Assembly: GCA_903855995.1 (NCBI GenBank)
Contig: CAIOAN010000008.1
Coordinates: forward strand, 432,922 to 496,921
Direction: 5' to 3'
DNA length: 64,000 bases
DNA from: an uncultured Opitutia bacterium
GTDB taxonomy: Bacteria; Verrucomicrobiota; Verrucomicrobiia; Opitutales; UBA953
Below, in pieces: positions 63,734-64,000 of the stretch. The notes beneath the pieces are model-generated. The model was not told the origin of the DNA, did not search any database, and was given only the letters and a program-made list of their open reading frames with translations. The number at the start of each line of letters is the position of its first letter. Position 1 is the first letter of the stretch. The translations under genes were made by a program, and so were the position numbers.

Positions 63734-64000
63734 GCAGCATGAGTTGATTCGTTGAATGGTTGGCCAGATTGAGACGGTAGGGGCACGGGAGCCGGGATCC
63801 TGAAGCCGACAGCCGATGGCTGAAATGCCGACCCCCGAATGGCCGATGCCCCGGTGGCCGTCACCCGTCACCCGAGAATGAGGCAGGCAACTTGACCAGT
63901 TGACCGGCTGGCCAGTTGGCAAGGATTGCAATGGGGTGGGGCGCGACTGCGTCGCGTCCGTTCGCCGGATGGTGAACACCCAGGTAGGGGCGAGGCTACG
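63734..64000 (+). repeat. Long direct repeat, copy 2, with island 5 hairpins (cut by window end)
   Basis: Second copy of 56881-57146. It contains the hairpin 63939-63959 (GGGCGCGAC/tgc/GTCGCGTCC) and the first part of another, GTAG plus GGGCGAGGC at 63984-63996, cut by the window end. The one-base difference in the first hairpin (G for A) makes a G-T wobble of a pair that is perfect in copy 1. No gene is seen in 63673-64000. Confidence 0.95.

Noticed and set aside
1..64000. tRNA, rRNA, riboswitch or RAYT/transposase genes
   Set aside because: I looked for them in the gaps and found none that I could support; an enzyme that spreads the hairpins must be encoded elsewhere.

Overview
The window is GC-rich, densely coded bacterial DNA, most likely from a Verrucomicrobiota member close to the Opitutales. 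The evidence is gene content: three pairs of Planctomycete/Verrucomicrobia-type heme-domain proteins (DUF1549/DUF1553 or DUF1592 family) with DUF1501 or DUF1552 Tat-exported partners, a secreted sulfatase, ThuA and Gfo/Idh/MocA proteins, a Verru_Chthon-like pseudopilin, a PL10 pectate lyase and large secreted beta-helix proteins. Aerobic coproporphyrinogen oxidase (hemF) points to an oxygen-using heterotroph that degrades complex carbohydrates. No rRNA, tRNA, CRISPR array, transposase or phage gene was seen.

Layout. 1-3.7 kb: a truncated membrane protein and the nagB-nagA amino-sugar operon. 3.7-10.3 kb: a beta-propeller/phosphoesterase protein and a DUF1592-DUF1552 pair. 10.4-17.3 kb: comM, ThuA, a Gfo/Idh/MocA-gluconokinase pair, a sulfatase and a dapF homologue whose two catalytic cysteines are both serine. 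17.3-23.3 kb: SNF2 helicase, tatC, a zinc-ribbon protein, a polyprenyl synthase and a coupled 34-residue membrane peptide. 23.3-31.6 kb: DUF192, methyltransferase, beta-helix protein, CE1-type esterase, BI-1 protein and pseudopilin. 31.6-36.5 kb: tandem NarL-type response regulators and a maf-hypothetical-tonB-rluA operon. 36.5-48.2 kb: pectate lyase, two DUF1549/DUF1553-DUF1501 pairs and an aminotransferase. 48.7-51.6 kb: the hemF-hemE-hemH operon. 51.8-56.7 kb: an apparently inactivated YugP-type peptidase homologue, a HutG-like amidohydrolase and a run of small secreted helical proteins, three of which share a module. 57.4-63.7 kb: a LamG-like protein, then a secreted FAD oxidoreductase 3 bp upstream of an FMN_bind-NosR-ApbE fusion, which together look like an extracytoplasmic flavin electron-transfer unit.

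The most unusual feature is non-coding. Five intergenic islands (42.3, 48.2, 56.7, 58.2 and 63.7 kb) carry 23 complete hairpins and one cut by the window end. All have 9-bp arms around a 3- or 4-nt loop, and nearly all abut a GTAG (or CTAC) foot, as REP/REPIN elements do. The stem sequences fall into about a dozen classes. Within each island GTAG-left elements precede CTAC-right elements, like nested brackets, and likely partners often share loop or stem type. Longer direct repeats (about 267 bp at roughly 98% identity, and 122 bp identical) link the last three islands and flank the flavin redox genes.
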